Source: Nitrospirota bacterium | Lineage (GTDB): Bacteria; Nitrospirota; Thermodesulfovibrionia; Thermodesulfovibrionales; UBA6898 | Direction: 5' to 3' | NCBI GenBank assembly: GCA_012026685.1 | Contig: VEOY01000193.1 | Coordinates: 1 to 53,926, forward strand | DNA length: 53,926 nucleotides | The notes under the pieces: model-generated | Told to the model about the DNA's origin: nothing | The model's input: the letters and a program-made list of their open reading frames with translations, nothing else | Database searches by the model: none | Part shown: positions 27,521 to 35,781 of the stretch, piece by piece | Layout: each line of letters begins with the position of its first letter | How positions within the stretch are numbered: position 1 is the stretch's first letter | Program-made: the position numbers and the translations under genes

Positions 27521-27925
27521 CTATTTCATCGCAGACAGAACAATGTCAGCTCCAACCGCGATGACGGAGAGGATGAAGATGATCGCGTAGTTGATGTCCT
27601 CAAGTGAATGCTGTAAGGACGAAAGAAGATAGAGAACAACCTCCCGGTCTTCATCTTCGAGGCAGGCATTTTCCCTGAGCTTCTCGATGAGGCGAAAGTC
27701 TGCTATGGCATGCTTGCGCTTTTTGGATATCATGTAGCGATAGAGGAAAAAAATAAAATATCCGGCCGTACCGATATACCATACCGGCCGGACCCAGGAA
27801 GGTTCCAGATGCTGAAAAACGATTATAGCCCTGAAGGCGATCGCGGATAAAAGCCCGAGCATGAAAAACGCGTAGATGACATACTTAGGCACCACATGCG
27901 GTTTCTGTCTTTCCATGGCTTCCAT
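27521..27925 (-). CDS. Small membrane protein of unknown function
   Basis: Three predicted TM stretches (YVIYAFFMLGLLSAIAFRAIIVF, WYIGTAGYFIFFLYRYMI, YAIIFILSVIAVGADIVL). Confidence 0.65.
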   Translation of the reverse strand: MEAMERQKPHVVPKYVIYAFFMLGLLSAIAFRAIIVFQHLEPSWVRPVWYIGTAGYFIFFLYRYMISKKRKHAIADFRLIEKLRENACLEDEDREVVLYLLSSLQHSLEDINYAIIFILSVIAVGADIVLSAMK

Positions 27926-27985
27926 TATACCACCTGATATCTCCCCGAATTTCCCTTGACGCCCGGGATGCGCTATAATCGATAC

Positions 27986-28423
27986 ATGAACATGAATCAG
28001 CGTGATGTCCGTCAACATAAGAGATTTTCCTTTGTGGTGCTGATGCTCATAGCCGTTGCTTTCGCTTCCGGGGTCGCGCTGCGCTCGGACGCCGCCGATG
28101 TCCTGCGCATAAGCAAGGATGATCTCCGCGGCATGCTTGGAAGCCCGGACCTTGTGATCATTGATGTCCGAACGGAAAAAGAGTGGAAGAAATCCGACAA
28201 GAAGATCGTGGGGTCGACCTGGGAAGACGCAGATGAGTACGACGTTTGGTCAAAAAAATATCCGAAGGACAAGACCATCGTGCTCTACTGCAGCTGACCC
28301 GATGAACATACGAGTGCCTGGACGGCACAAATGCTCGTAAAAAGGAATTTCACGAAGGTCTATGCCCTCAAGGGCGGGTGGTACGAATGGCTGAACGCCG
28401 GATATCCTGTGGAGCCCAAATAA
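27986..28423 (+). CDS. Periplasmic rhodanese-domain protein with in-frame TGA (candidate selenoprotein)
   Basis: ORF interrupted by TGA at 28295-28297 and continuing 41 codons to TAA: ...KTIVLYCS[U]PDEHTSAWTAQMLVKRNFTKVYALKGGWYEWLNAGYPVEPK; hairpin downstream of TGA. Confidence 0.8.
28309..28339 (+). promoter_or_regulatory. Candidate bacterial SECIS hairpin downstream of rhodanese TGA
   Basis: TACGAGTGCC-TGGAC-GGCAC-aaatgc-TCGTA; apical loop begins 21 nt after the TGA. Confidence 0.55.
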
Positions 28424-28438
28424 GGCAGCCCTGCCCTC

Positions 28439-29224
28439 GTGGATACCGTAGATCTCCTCAATATCCGGCAGTGGGTCACAAGGTACTGTAAAACCTTTCA
28501 TTCACCGGACGAAGACAACCAGCGGAACATCGCACTGAAGGAATTGCATACCCACCGCGTTGCGGCCAACATGCTCTCCATAGCAGGAACTGTGCTCCGG
28601 AACAAAAGCAAGGTAATGATCGCCGAGGCCATAGGGCTCCTGCATGACATCGGCCGGTTCCCCCAGTACGCGCAGTACCGGACATTCAGGGACAGCGTAT
28701 CCGTCAACCACGGCAGACTTGCTGCAAAGGTGATTGAGAGCGAGAATATCCTGAACGGCATACCCATCAACGAAAAGGATATGATCTTGGATGCGGTCAG
28801 ATTCCATAACGCTCCTTCGGTTCCGGGGGACCTTAATGCCGAGACGATTTTTTTTCTTAAGATGATCCGGGATGCTGACAAGCTCGACATCTGGAGGGTA
28901 TTCGCCGAATATTATGCCAAGCCCGCAGAGGAACGCGAATCCGCCGTGGGGCTTGGACTTCCTGATACGCCTCAATATACGGATGCCGTGCTTATGTGCC
29001 TTGCAGAAGGAGCGGTGGCTTCACTTTCCTCGCTAATAACACTGAATGACTTCAAGATCATGCAGCTCACCTGGGTCTATGACCTCAACTTTCCTGCTTC
29101 ATTCAGGCTTGCCGGGGACCAGGGACATATCGACCGGATCATATCTGCCTTGCCCGAAACAGATTATATAAAGAATGCGGTCGCCAAGCTGAAACAATAC
29201 GTGAGGGACAGGGCACGGGGATGA
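28439..29224 (+). CDS. HD-domain phosphohydrolase-like protein
   Basis: HTHRVAANMLSIAGTVLR...AEAIGLLHDIGRFPQY...VNHGRLAA...; GTG start. Confidence 0.85.
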   Translation: MDTVDLLNIRQWVTRYCKTFHSPDEDNQRNIALKELHTHRVAANMLSIAGTVLRNKSKVMIAEAIGLLHDIGRFPQYAQYRTFRDSVSVNHGRLAAKVIESENILNGIPINEKDMILDAVRFHNAPSVPGDLNAETIFFLKMIRDADKLDIWRVFAEYYAKPAEERESAVGLGLPDTPQYTDAVLMCLAEGAVASLSSLITLNDFKIMQLTWVYDLNFPASFRLAGDQGHIDRIISALPETDYIKNAVAKLKQYVRDRARG

Positions 29225-29279
29225 GCGGTCAATTGAAATTGAACCGCATAACCAGTAAAATGAGGACGAGGTCAATGCC

Positions 29280-29813
29280 ATGAATCTGTTCCATTTTCTT
29301 TTCATCGGATCGCTCTTTCTGCTCATAGCCATGGGTCCGAACCCTTCAACAGGCGGGGGCAGGGAAACGGCATCGCCGCCCAATGCCGACACGGGTGACA
29401 ACAGCAAGGCTCCTGACTTCGCTCTGAAAGACCTCCAGGGAAGATCCCATTCCCTTTCCGCCCTGAAAGGAAAGGTCGTGCTCCTGAATTTCTGGGCTAC
29501 CTGGTGCCCTCCCTGCAAGGCGGAAATGCCTTCCATGAATAAGTTATATAACGATATAAAGACGAGGGGGTTCGAAATTATCGCTGTCTCAGCGGACAAC
29601 TCCCCTTCAGCGATCAGGGAATTTCTTTCCAAAAACCGGCTCGATTTCCCGGTTCTCTTCGATGAAACCAAGTCCGTAACCAGGCTGTATCATGTCTTTT
29701 CCATGCCGACCACATTCCTCATAGACAGAAATGGGGGGATCGTCGAGAAGTTCTACGGGGAGGAAGACTGGACCGACCCGGTCATCAGAAAAAAGATAGA
29801 GAAACTGCTGTAG
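29280..29813 (+). CDS. TlpA/ResA-like thiol-disulfide oxidoreductase
   Basis: VVLLNFWATWCPPCKAEMPSMNKLY; N-terminal signal/TM. Confidence 0.92.
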   Translation: MNLFHFLFIGSLFLLIAMGPNPSTGGGRETASPPNADTGDNSKAPDFALKDLQGRSHSLSALKGKVVLLNFWATWCPPCKAEMPSMNKLYNDIKTRGFEIIAVSADNSPSAIREFLSKNRLDFPVLFDETKSVTRLYHVFSMPTTFLIDRNGGIVEKFYGEEDWTDPVIRKKIEKLL

Positions 29814-29827
29814 CGCCTCCTGTCTTT

Positions 29828-30847
29828 TTAAAACGGATTCCACAAATGGCAGGAAACAAGCCTCTCGTCTTTCCCCTTAAGCTCCGGCACGATCCTGTCG
29901 CACGGATCAAAGCGCTTTGGACAGCGCGGATGAAAAGGACATCCTGAAGGAATACTGATGGGGCTGGGAACATCGCCGGAAACAACAGCGCGTGGAACCC
30001 GGGGCATCAGCTGACCGGACTTTCTCCCCGCGGCCGCATCACGTCTCTCCCCTGATTCCCCCGTTAGCACGATTTTCGGGGCGGAGGCCAGGAGCACCTC
30101 GGCATACGGATGCAATGGCTGCCGGAAAAGTTCCGCGGTCGTCGCGTGCTCAACGATCTTCCCAAGGTACATCACGCTGACCGTGTCGCTCAGATATTGC
30201 ACCACTCTGAGATCATGGCTGATAAAAAGAAAAGATATCCTCAGCTTCCTCTTGAGTTCCCGGAGCAGATTAAGGATCTGTGCCTGGATCGACACGTCAA
30301 GCGCCGAAAGAGGCTCGTCAGCAACGATCAGATCAGGCGAGACAGCAAGCGCTCGGGCAATACAGATCCTTTGCCTTTGTCCCCCGCTAAACTCATGAGG
30401 ATAACGGTGAAGGATTTCAGGACCCAGCCCCACAGTTGCGAGAATCCCGGCAACGCGTTCCTTCATCTCAACGCGCGGGACGAGCTTATGAATGACCAGC
30501 GGTTCTGAAACGGTATCGTATACTGTTCTTCTTGGATTCAGGGACGCAAACGGGTCCTGAAAGATGATCTGGGCAGCCTTCCTGAATGTCTTGAGCTCCC
30601 TTGCGTCAAAGCCGAACACGTCCCTGCCCCTGAAGAGCACAGAGCCGGATGTTGGATTGATAAGCCTCAACACAAGACGGGCGACCGTAGACTTTCCGCA
30701 TCCGCTCTCGCCGACAAGGGCCATTACCGTGTCTTCCTGGATAGAGAAGCTGATCCCGTCAACAGCCCTCAACACCTGCCTGCGGCCGCCCATATGACCA
30801 CGCACGACAAAGTGCTTTGCCAGATCGCGTACGCTCAGGAGTTCCAT
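29828..30847 (-). CDS. oppF: Oligopeptide/dipeptide ABC transporter ATP-binding protein (OppF/DppF-like)
   Basis: [56 protein letters not shown]-terminal CPFHPRCPKRFDPC. Confidence 0.92.
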   Translation of the reverse strand: MELLSVRDLAKHFVVRGHMGGRRQVLRAVDGISFSIQEDTVMALVGESGCGKSTVARLVLRLINPTSGSVLFRGRDVFGFDARELKTFRKAAQIIFQDPFASLNPRRTVYDTVSEPLVIHKLVPRVEMKERVAGILATVGLGPEILHRYPHEFSGGQRQRICIARALAVSPDLIVADEPLSALDVSIQAQILNLLRELKRKLRISFLFISHDLRVVQYLSDTVSVMYLGKIVEHATTAELFRQPLHPYAEVLLASAPKIVLTGESGERRDAAAGRKSGQLMPRVPRAVVSGDVPSPISIPSGCPFHPRCPKRFDPCDRIVPELKGKDERLVSCHLWNPF

Positions 30848-31803
30848 GAAATCTCTGCTGCCCTGATGCAGCGGGCGAAGTGTCCTGGTGTTATTTCTGC
30901 AAGCACGGGTTCCGCCTTCCTGCATTCTTCAACAACATATCTGCATCGGTCGGAAAACTTGCACCCGGGGGGAAGTGCATCGGGCCTTGGGACAAAGCCA
31001 GGGATAGGGGTAAGCGTCTTCCCCCTTTCTTTGGGCAGCGAATCTAGCAGGCCCATGGTATAAGGGTGCCGGGGAGAACTGAACGTTTCGTCGGTCCCGG
31101 CCAGTTCCATGATCCTCCCCGCATACATGATGCCGACACGCGCAGCGTTTTCCGCTATGATCCCCAGATCATGGGTTATGAAAAGGATCGACATTTTCCT
31201 CTCTTCCCTCAATCCCTGTATGAGATCGAGGATCTGTGCCTGGATCGTCACGTCGAGCGCGGTTGTCGGCTCGTCAGCGATGAGCAGCGCAGGGTTGCAT
31301 GCAATCGCCATGGCGATCATGACACGCTGCCTCATGCCCCCCGACATCTGGTGAGGGTATTCCCTGACGCGGGCCTCCGGCGACGGTATTCTGACAGCCT
31401 TGAGCAGCTCGACAGCCTTGTCGGTCGCGTCCCGCCTGCCCATTTTCATGTGGGTCATGAACACTTCAGCGATCTGATAGCCGATAGTCAGAACAGGGTT
31501 GAGAGATGTCATCGGCTCCTGGAAGATCATCGCTATCTCATTGCCCCGAATGCGCCTGATCGACTCGCGGTCCGCCTTCAGGAGATCCCTGTCCCTGAAA
31601 GATACCGTTCCGGAAGCATATGCTCGCGGTGGAAGGATGCCCAGGATTGACAGCGCGGTAATGCTCTTGCCGCAGCCGCTTTCCCCGGCAAGACCGAATA
31701 TCTCTGATTCGGCAATATCGAAATTCAGGTTCGCTACGACGTTTACCGGCTGTGCTGATGATCTGAAGTAAATATTGAGATCCCTAACGGCAAGCAGGGA
31801 CAC
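30835..31803 (-). CDS. oppD: Oligopeptide/dipeptide ABC transporter ATP-binding protein (OppD/DppD-like)
   Basis: [67 protein letters not shown]. Confidence 0.92.
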   Translation of the reverse strand: MSLLAVRDLNIYFRSSAQPVNVVANLNFDIAESEIFGLAGESGCGKSITALSILGILPPRAYASGTVSFRDRDLLKADRESIRRIRGNEIAMIFQEPMTSLNPVLTIGYQIAEVFMTHMKMGRRDATDKAVELLKAVRIPSPEARVREYPHQMSGGMRQRVMIAMAIACNPALLIADEPTTALDVTIQAQILDLIQGLREERKMSILFITHDLGIIAENAARVGIMYAGRIMELAGTDETFSSPRHPYTMGLLDSLPKERGKTLTPIPGFVPRPDALPPGCKFSDRCRYVVEECRKAEPVLAEITPGHFARCIRAAEISWNS

Positions 31804-31809
31804 GGCGGG

Positions 31810-32517
31810 TTATTTTTCCTCTTTTTTCAAGAGCCTCAGGTAATTTTCCGCTTCCTTAAGGTTCGGATTGTATTCAAGGGCTTTCTGCCACTCTTCAAAA
31901 GCAAGGCCGGCAAGCCCCCCCATGTAGTAACTTAACCCAAGCTGGACCCAGGCAGGTCCGTAGTTGGGGTTGATGACCTTGGCCTTGACGAAATGAACGA
32001 TCGCCTCTTCCATCTTGCCCTTGTTTCTGAGCGCTATACCGAGCTTCGTATGTACATCGGCGAGCTTTGGATGAAGCTTGACCGCCTTCCGGTACTCCTC
32101 GATCGCCTCATCGTTCATATTGAACTCAAGGTACATGTTGCCGACGCGGTAGTGCTCATTCGCAAGCTTCCCTGCTATGAAAGGGTCGATCACATTCGGG
32201 TCGGGATGGGCAATCTGTGCGGCAACCGTAAATACCTCCTGGGCTTTTTTGAATTCGCCGAGATCGTTGTATGTTACGGCAAGGTTCAGAGAAGCTTCAG
32301 TGTAGCGCGGATTGAGTTCGAGCGCCTTCTCAAAGTGGCCCGCAGCGGTCTTTAGATCCCCATTGAGGTTGCTGATGATCCCGAGCTTGTTCTGCACGTC
32401 GGCGTATCGGGGATTTATCCTGATTACCTCACGGAGAACGGGCTCCGCCTCGCTGTATTTGCCTTCCTCGAAGAGTTTCTTGCCAAGCTCATAGAGCTCC
32501 TGAAGGTGATCGTCCAT
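31810..32517 (-). CDS. TPR-repeat protein
   Basis: Repeated TPR units (YSEAEPVLREVIRINPRYADVQNKLG..., NEHYRVGNMYLEFNMNDEAIEEYRKAVKLHPK). Confidence 0.9.
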   Translation of the reverse strand: MDDHLQELYELGKKLFEEGKYSEAEPVLREVIRINPRYADVQNKLGIISNLNGDLKTAAGHFEKALELNPRYTEASLNLAVTYNDLGEFKKAQEVFTVAAQIAHPDPNVIDPFIAGKLANEHYRVGNMYLEFNMNDEAIEEYRKAVKLHPKLADVHTKLGIALRNKGKMEEAIVHFVKAKVINPNYGPAWVQLGLSYYMGGLAGLAFEEWQKALEYNPNLKEAENYLRLLKKEEK

Positions 32518-32597
32518 GGTGTTACAGATTATAGGGAGTGCGAGAATTGTTTGTCAAGAAAAGGGGTCCTGCACCAAATACCTCTGCCGCACCGCCT

Positions 32598-33320
32598 TTA
32601 GCTCCTGGCCTGTTCATCTTCCCTGGTTATCTTGAATGCAAGGAGTGACACCATGCCGGTCATGAACAGGGCGCTTCCGGCAAGGGCCCACAGCGCACCC
32701 GGTTCCTTGCTCACCTCTATCATGGCGACCGGAAACGGCGACAGCTTTACGGTCTTGATATAGATGCCGATGCCATCCCTGAATGAGGGTCCATTGGGCA
32801 GGATCCGGTCTTTTGCCACAGACACGCCATCCCTATAATATTCGACGTCAGCCGACCAGTCCGTGACGTATCCGGCAGCATCGACAGCTGCATCGACCTG
32901 GTTGAACCTCACCTCAAGGTTGTTGGGGAGCATAAAGACGGAGTCACGGTATGCAAAGGTGATGGCCTTGAAGCTTCCGTACGAGCTCAGCAGATGCGCA
33001 AGAAGAATGAGGAGGAACCCCATATGCATGATCTGGGGGGAAATGACCAGAAGCCATTGCCGCGCCTCTCTTTTCCTGAAAATCGAATCAAAACTGCAGA
33101 CAACCGTATTTGCCGAAAGAAGGCCGAGAAGGGCAATGGATGACCATAGCCACCAGGTGATGCTGACCGGCATTTCACGCATCCAGTCAAAAAGTGCGAC
33201 AGTATGAAGACCGAGGAATTCCTCATGTGCCGGCATGACAAAAGAACCGTATAACAGCAGGCATATCAGAGCAGCCGTGAGCCACAGCGCAGTTCGCAGG
33301 GATATGAAGATCTGTGTCAT
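32598..33320 (-). CDS. ResB-like cytochrome c biogenesis protein
   Basis: TM-rich, ResB-like, immediately downstream of ccsA-like gene. Confidence 0.78.
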   Translation of the reverse strand: MTQIFISLRTALWLTAALICLLLYGSFVMPAHEEFLGLHTVALFDWMREMPVSITWWLWSSIALLGLLSANTVVCSFDSIFRKREARQWLLVISPQIMHMGFLLILLAHLLSSYGSFKAITFAYRDSVFMLPNNLEVRFNQVDAAVDAAGYVTDWSADVEYYRDGVSVAKDRILPNGPSFRDGIGIYIKTVKLSPFPVAMIEVSKEPGALWALAGSALFMTGMVSLLAFKITREDEQARS

Positions 33321-33360
33321 TTTTTTACCATGTTTCCTTCTCCAGGCTCCTGACCTTTGC

Positions 33361-34086
33361 TCAGAATGAATGCGAGCTCTTCATAAAGAGGCTCACCCCG
33401 AGATACGTGAATATAACGATGACAAATCCTGTCACCGCAAGTACTGACAACGGCCGTCCCAGCCACCACTGCCTGAGCCGTGCATGCAGGTAATAGCTGT
33501 AGAACAGCCAGAGGATGACGGTCCAGAGTTCCTTGGGAGTCCAGAGCCAGTACGTTCCCCAGGCCAGATACGCCCAAATGCCCCCAAATATCATGGCCGC
33601 TGAAAAGAAACAATATCCGACAAGGACCATCTTATACTGAATGCCCTCGTGCTCCTGGACACCGCGGATCAGCGATACCATGCCGAACACTGCCGCTATG
33701 CCGAAGAGGGCGTACGAAAAGAATGAGAACGCAACATGGATCTCGAACCAGAACGTTCTGAGCACAGGAGGGAGGGGACTGTTATGCGGCGGGTATAAAA
33801 AAGACAGAGCCATAAAAAAGACCGCCATTCCTACGGTAACATGCAACACCGTGTCTGTTCCCCGCATCTTATGTGCAATGGTGAGCATGAACAGCACTAT
33901 GGCTGCCGACAGAAAAAAAAGCGTATCATGAGGCCCGACAAGCGGAAGACGGCCGAGGGCCGCACCGCGTATTATAAGATAACCGGCCTGGAACAGGAGG
34001 CCTGCAAAGACGAACGGCCTGCGATAATAGCCAAAGACGTAGCACGCGGCAGATAGGATCGCTATAGCAGGAAGCACTCCCTCCAT
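33361..34086 (-). CDS. ccsA: CcsA/ResC-like cytochrome c assembly protein
   Basis: WAYLAWGTYWLWTPKELWTVILWLFYSYYLHARL (WWD-like motif) in multi-TM protein. Confidence 0.87.
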   Translation of the reverse strand: MEGVLPAIAILSAACYVFGYYRRPFVFAGLLFQAGYLIIRGAALGRLPLVGPHDTLFFLSAAIVLFMLTIAHKMRGTDTVLHVTVGMAVFFMALSFLYPPHNSPLPPVLRTFWFEIHVAFSFFSYALFGIAAVFGMVSLIRGVQEHEGIQYKMVLVGYCFFSAAMIFGGIWAYLAWGTYWLWTPKELWTVILWLFYSYYLHARLRQWWLGRPLSVLAVTGFVIVIFTYLGVSLFMKSSHSF

Positions 34087-34096
34087 GGTCCCTACC

Positions 34097-35449
34097 TCAG
34101 GGAAATATCTTGCCGGGATTCAGCAGGTTCTTCGGATCGAACGCCTGTTTGATCTTTTTCATGAGCTCGAGCTCTGCGGGATGGATTTCCATCGAGATAT
34201 AATTCTGTTTGGTGAGGCCGATGCCGTGCTCCCCTGATATCGTGCCGCCCAGTTCAAGAGTGATCCTGAATATCTCTCCGACAAGTTCCTGGGCCTTTGC
34301 GTACTCTTTCCTGTTGTTCCGGTTCACCATGAGATTCACATGGATATTACCGTCCCCCGCGTGACCGAAGTTCACGATCCTGATCCCCGTGCTTTCGGAG
34401 AGCGTTTTCAGCTTTCCGAGCATTTCGGCAAGCTTGCTTCTCGGTACCACAATATCCTCATTGATCTTTGTGGGGCTGAGATGAAAAAGCGCCGGGGAGA
34501 TCGCGCGGCGCGCCTCCCAGAGCTTCATGCGCGCGATCTCGTTCTCCGCCATAATGATCTCGCCCCCGATCTTCTTGCAGATCGCTGAAATCCTTTCAGC
34601 ATCGCGTGTGATCACCGACGGGGCTCCATCGAGTTCGATAAGGAGCATTGCTTCGGTCCCGCCCGGCAGTCCTATCGTCTTATAGTTTTCAACCGCATGT
34701 ATGGTCCCGGCATCGAGAAATTCAAGGGTCCTCGGCACAATGCCCTCGGAAATAATGCGCTGCACGGACTGGCCGGCCGGCTCAATCTCATGGAACAACG
34801 CCAGGAGAGTGATAACGGCCTCAGGGATCGGAAGCACTTTGAGTCGTATCTTGGTGATCATCGCGAGAGTGCCTTCCGACCCTACAAGAAGCCGGGTAAG
34901 GTCATAGCCGACCACCCCCTTGGCTGTCTTCACTCCCGTCGTGATGATCCTCCCGTCTGAAAGCACGGCCTCAAGGCCCATGACATAATCACGCGTCACG
35001 CCATACTTGAGGGCCCGCGCACCGCCGGCGTTCTCTGCAACATTGCCGCCGATGGTGCAGAAGTTGAGACTGGATGGATCAGGGGGGTAGAACAGTCCAT
35101 GGCGTTCGAGTTCCCGCTGCAGTTTGCCGTTGACCACTCCGGGCTCAACAAGGACGGTGAGGTCCTCCCTGTTGATCTCAAGGATACGGTTCATCCGTTC
35201 CGTGCTCAGAACGATCGATCCCCGCGAGGGAACCGCGCCGCCGGTCATGCCTGAACCGGCTCCGCGGGGTATCACCGCTATATCATTTTCATGGGCAAAC
35301 TGCATGACCTTGACAACATCAGGGACATCCTCTGCCCACACCACGGCCACAGGATGCTCGGCGCGACCCGATGCGTCGAACCCGTAACAGGTCAGGTCTT
35401 CTTGTGCGATTGATACTTTCCCGGGAAGAAGATCGGAAAGATTGTTCAT
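34097..35449 (-). CDS. FAD-linked oxidase, GlcD/D-lactate dehydrogenase type
   Basis: VIPRGAGSGMTGGAVPSRGSIVLSTERMNRI; NFGHAGDGNIHVNLM; SGEHGIGLTKQNYI. Confidence 0.93.
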   Translation of the reverse strand: MNNLSDLLPGKVSIAQEDLTCYGFDASGRAEHPVAVVWAEDVPDVVKVMQFAHENDIAVIPRGAGSGMTGGAVPSRGSIVLSTERMNRILEINREDLTVLVEPGVVNGKLQRELERHGLFYPPDPSSLNFCTIGGNVAENAGGARALKYGVTRDYVMGLEAVLSDGRIITTGVKTAKGVVGYDLTRLLVGSEGTLAMITKIRLKVLPIPEAVITLLALFHEIEPAGQSVQRIISEGIVPRTLEFLDAGTIHAVENYKTIGLPGGTEAMLLIELDGAPSVITRDAERISAICKKIGGEIIMAENEIARMKLWEARRAISPALFHLSPTKINEDIVVPRSKLAEMLGKLKTLSESTGIRIVNFGHAGDGNIHVNLMVNRNNRKEYAKAQELVGEIFRITLELGGTISGEHGIGLTKQNYISMEIHPAELELMKKIKQAFDPKNLLNPGKIFP

Positions 35450-35781
35450 GAAAGGATGCTGATGAGCTTCTTGATGTTCGCTTGTTCCGTTTCCGACATG
35501 TCGCTGAATTGCATGCCGATCTCATACAGAGGCATGTTTTCCTTTATGCCCTTGAAGGTAGCCCTGACGATAGTCCCCCTGAGAACCAGCGTCATATCAC
35601 CGTGCACGATCTTAAGCCTGTGACGAGAGTTCATATCCAGCCGCTTCATGGTATTGAACCGGACACCGGTCGTGCTGATATCTTCGATCTCAAGGCTTTC
35701 GACCAGGATCATTCTCCCGCCGACCTTGCCTCTCACCCCGACCCGGACCGCACTTCTCTTGTCCACCTCAGACCTCGGCAA
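35446..35781 (-). CDS. PilZ-domain protein
   Basis: DKRSAVRVGVRGKV...IEDISTTGVRFNT...YEIGMQFSDMSETEQANIKKLI. Confidence 0.78.
   Translation of the reverse strand: MPRSEVDKRSAVRVGVRGKVGGRMILVESLEIEDISTTGVRFNTMKRLDMNSRHRLKIVHGDMTLVLRGTIVRATFKGIKENMPLYEIGMQFSDMSETEQANIKKLISILS

Noticed and set aside
27957-27978. TTGACG...TATAAT promoter-like sequence before the rhodanese gene
   Set aside because: The two boxes are only about 12 bp apart, too short for a standard sigma-70 promoter; TATAAT alone is weak evidence
28298-28423. Rhodanese as a simple pseudogene with a nonsense mutation
   Set aside because: Sequence after the TGA retains full rhodanese features, the TGA replaces an expected Cys, and a SECIS-like hairpin follows; Sec insertion is the better explanation, although not proven
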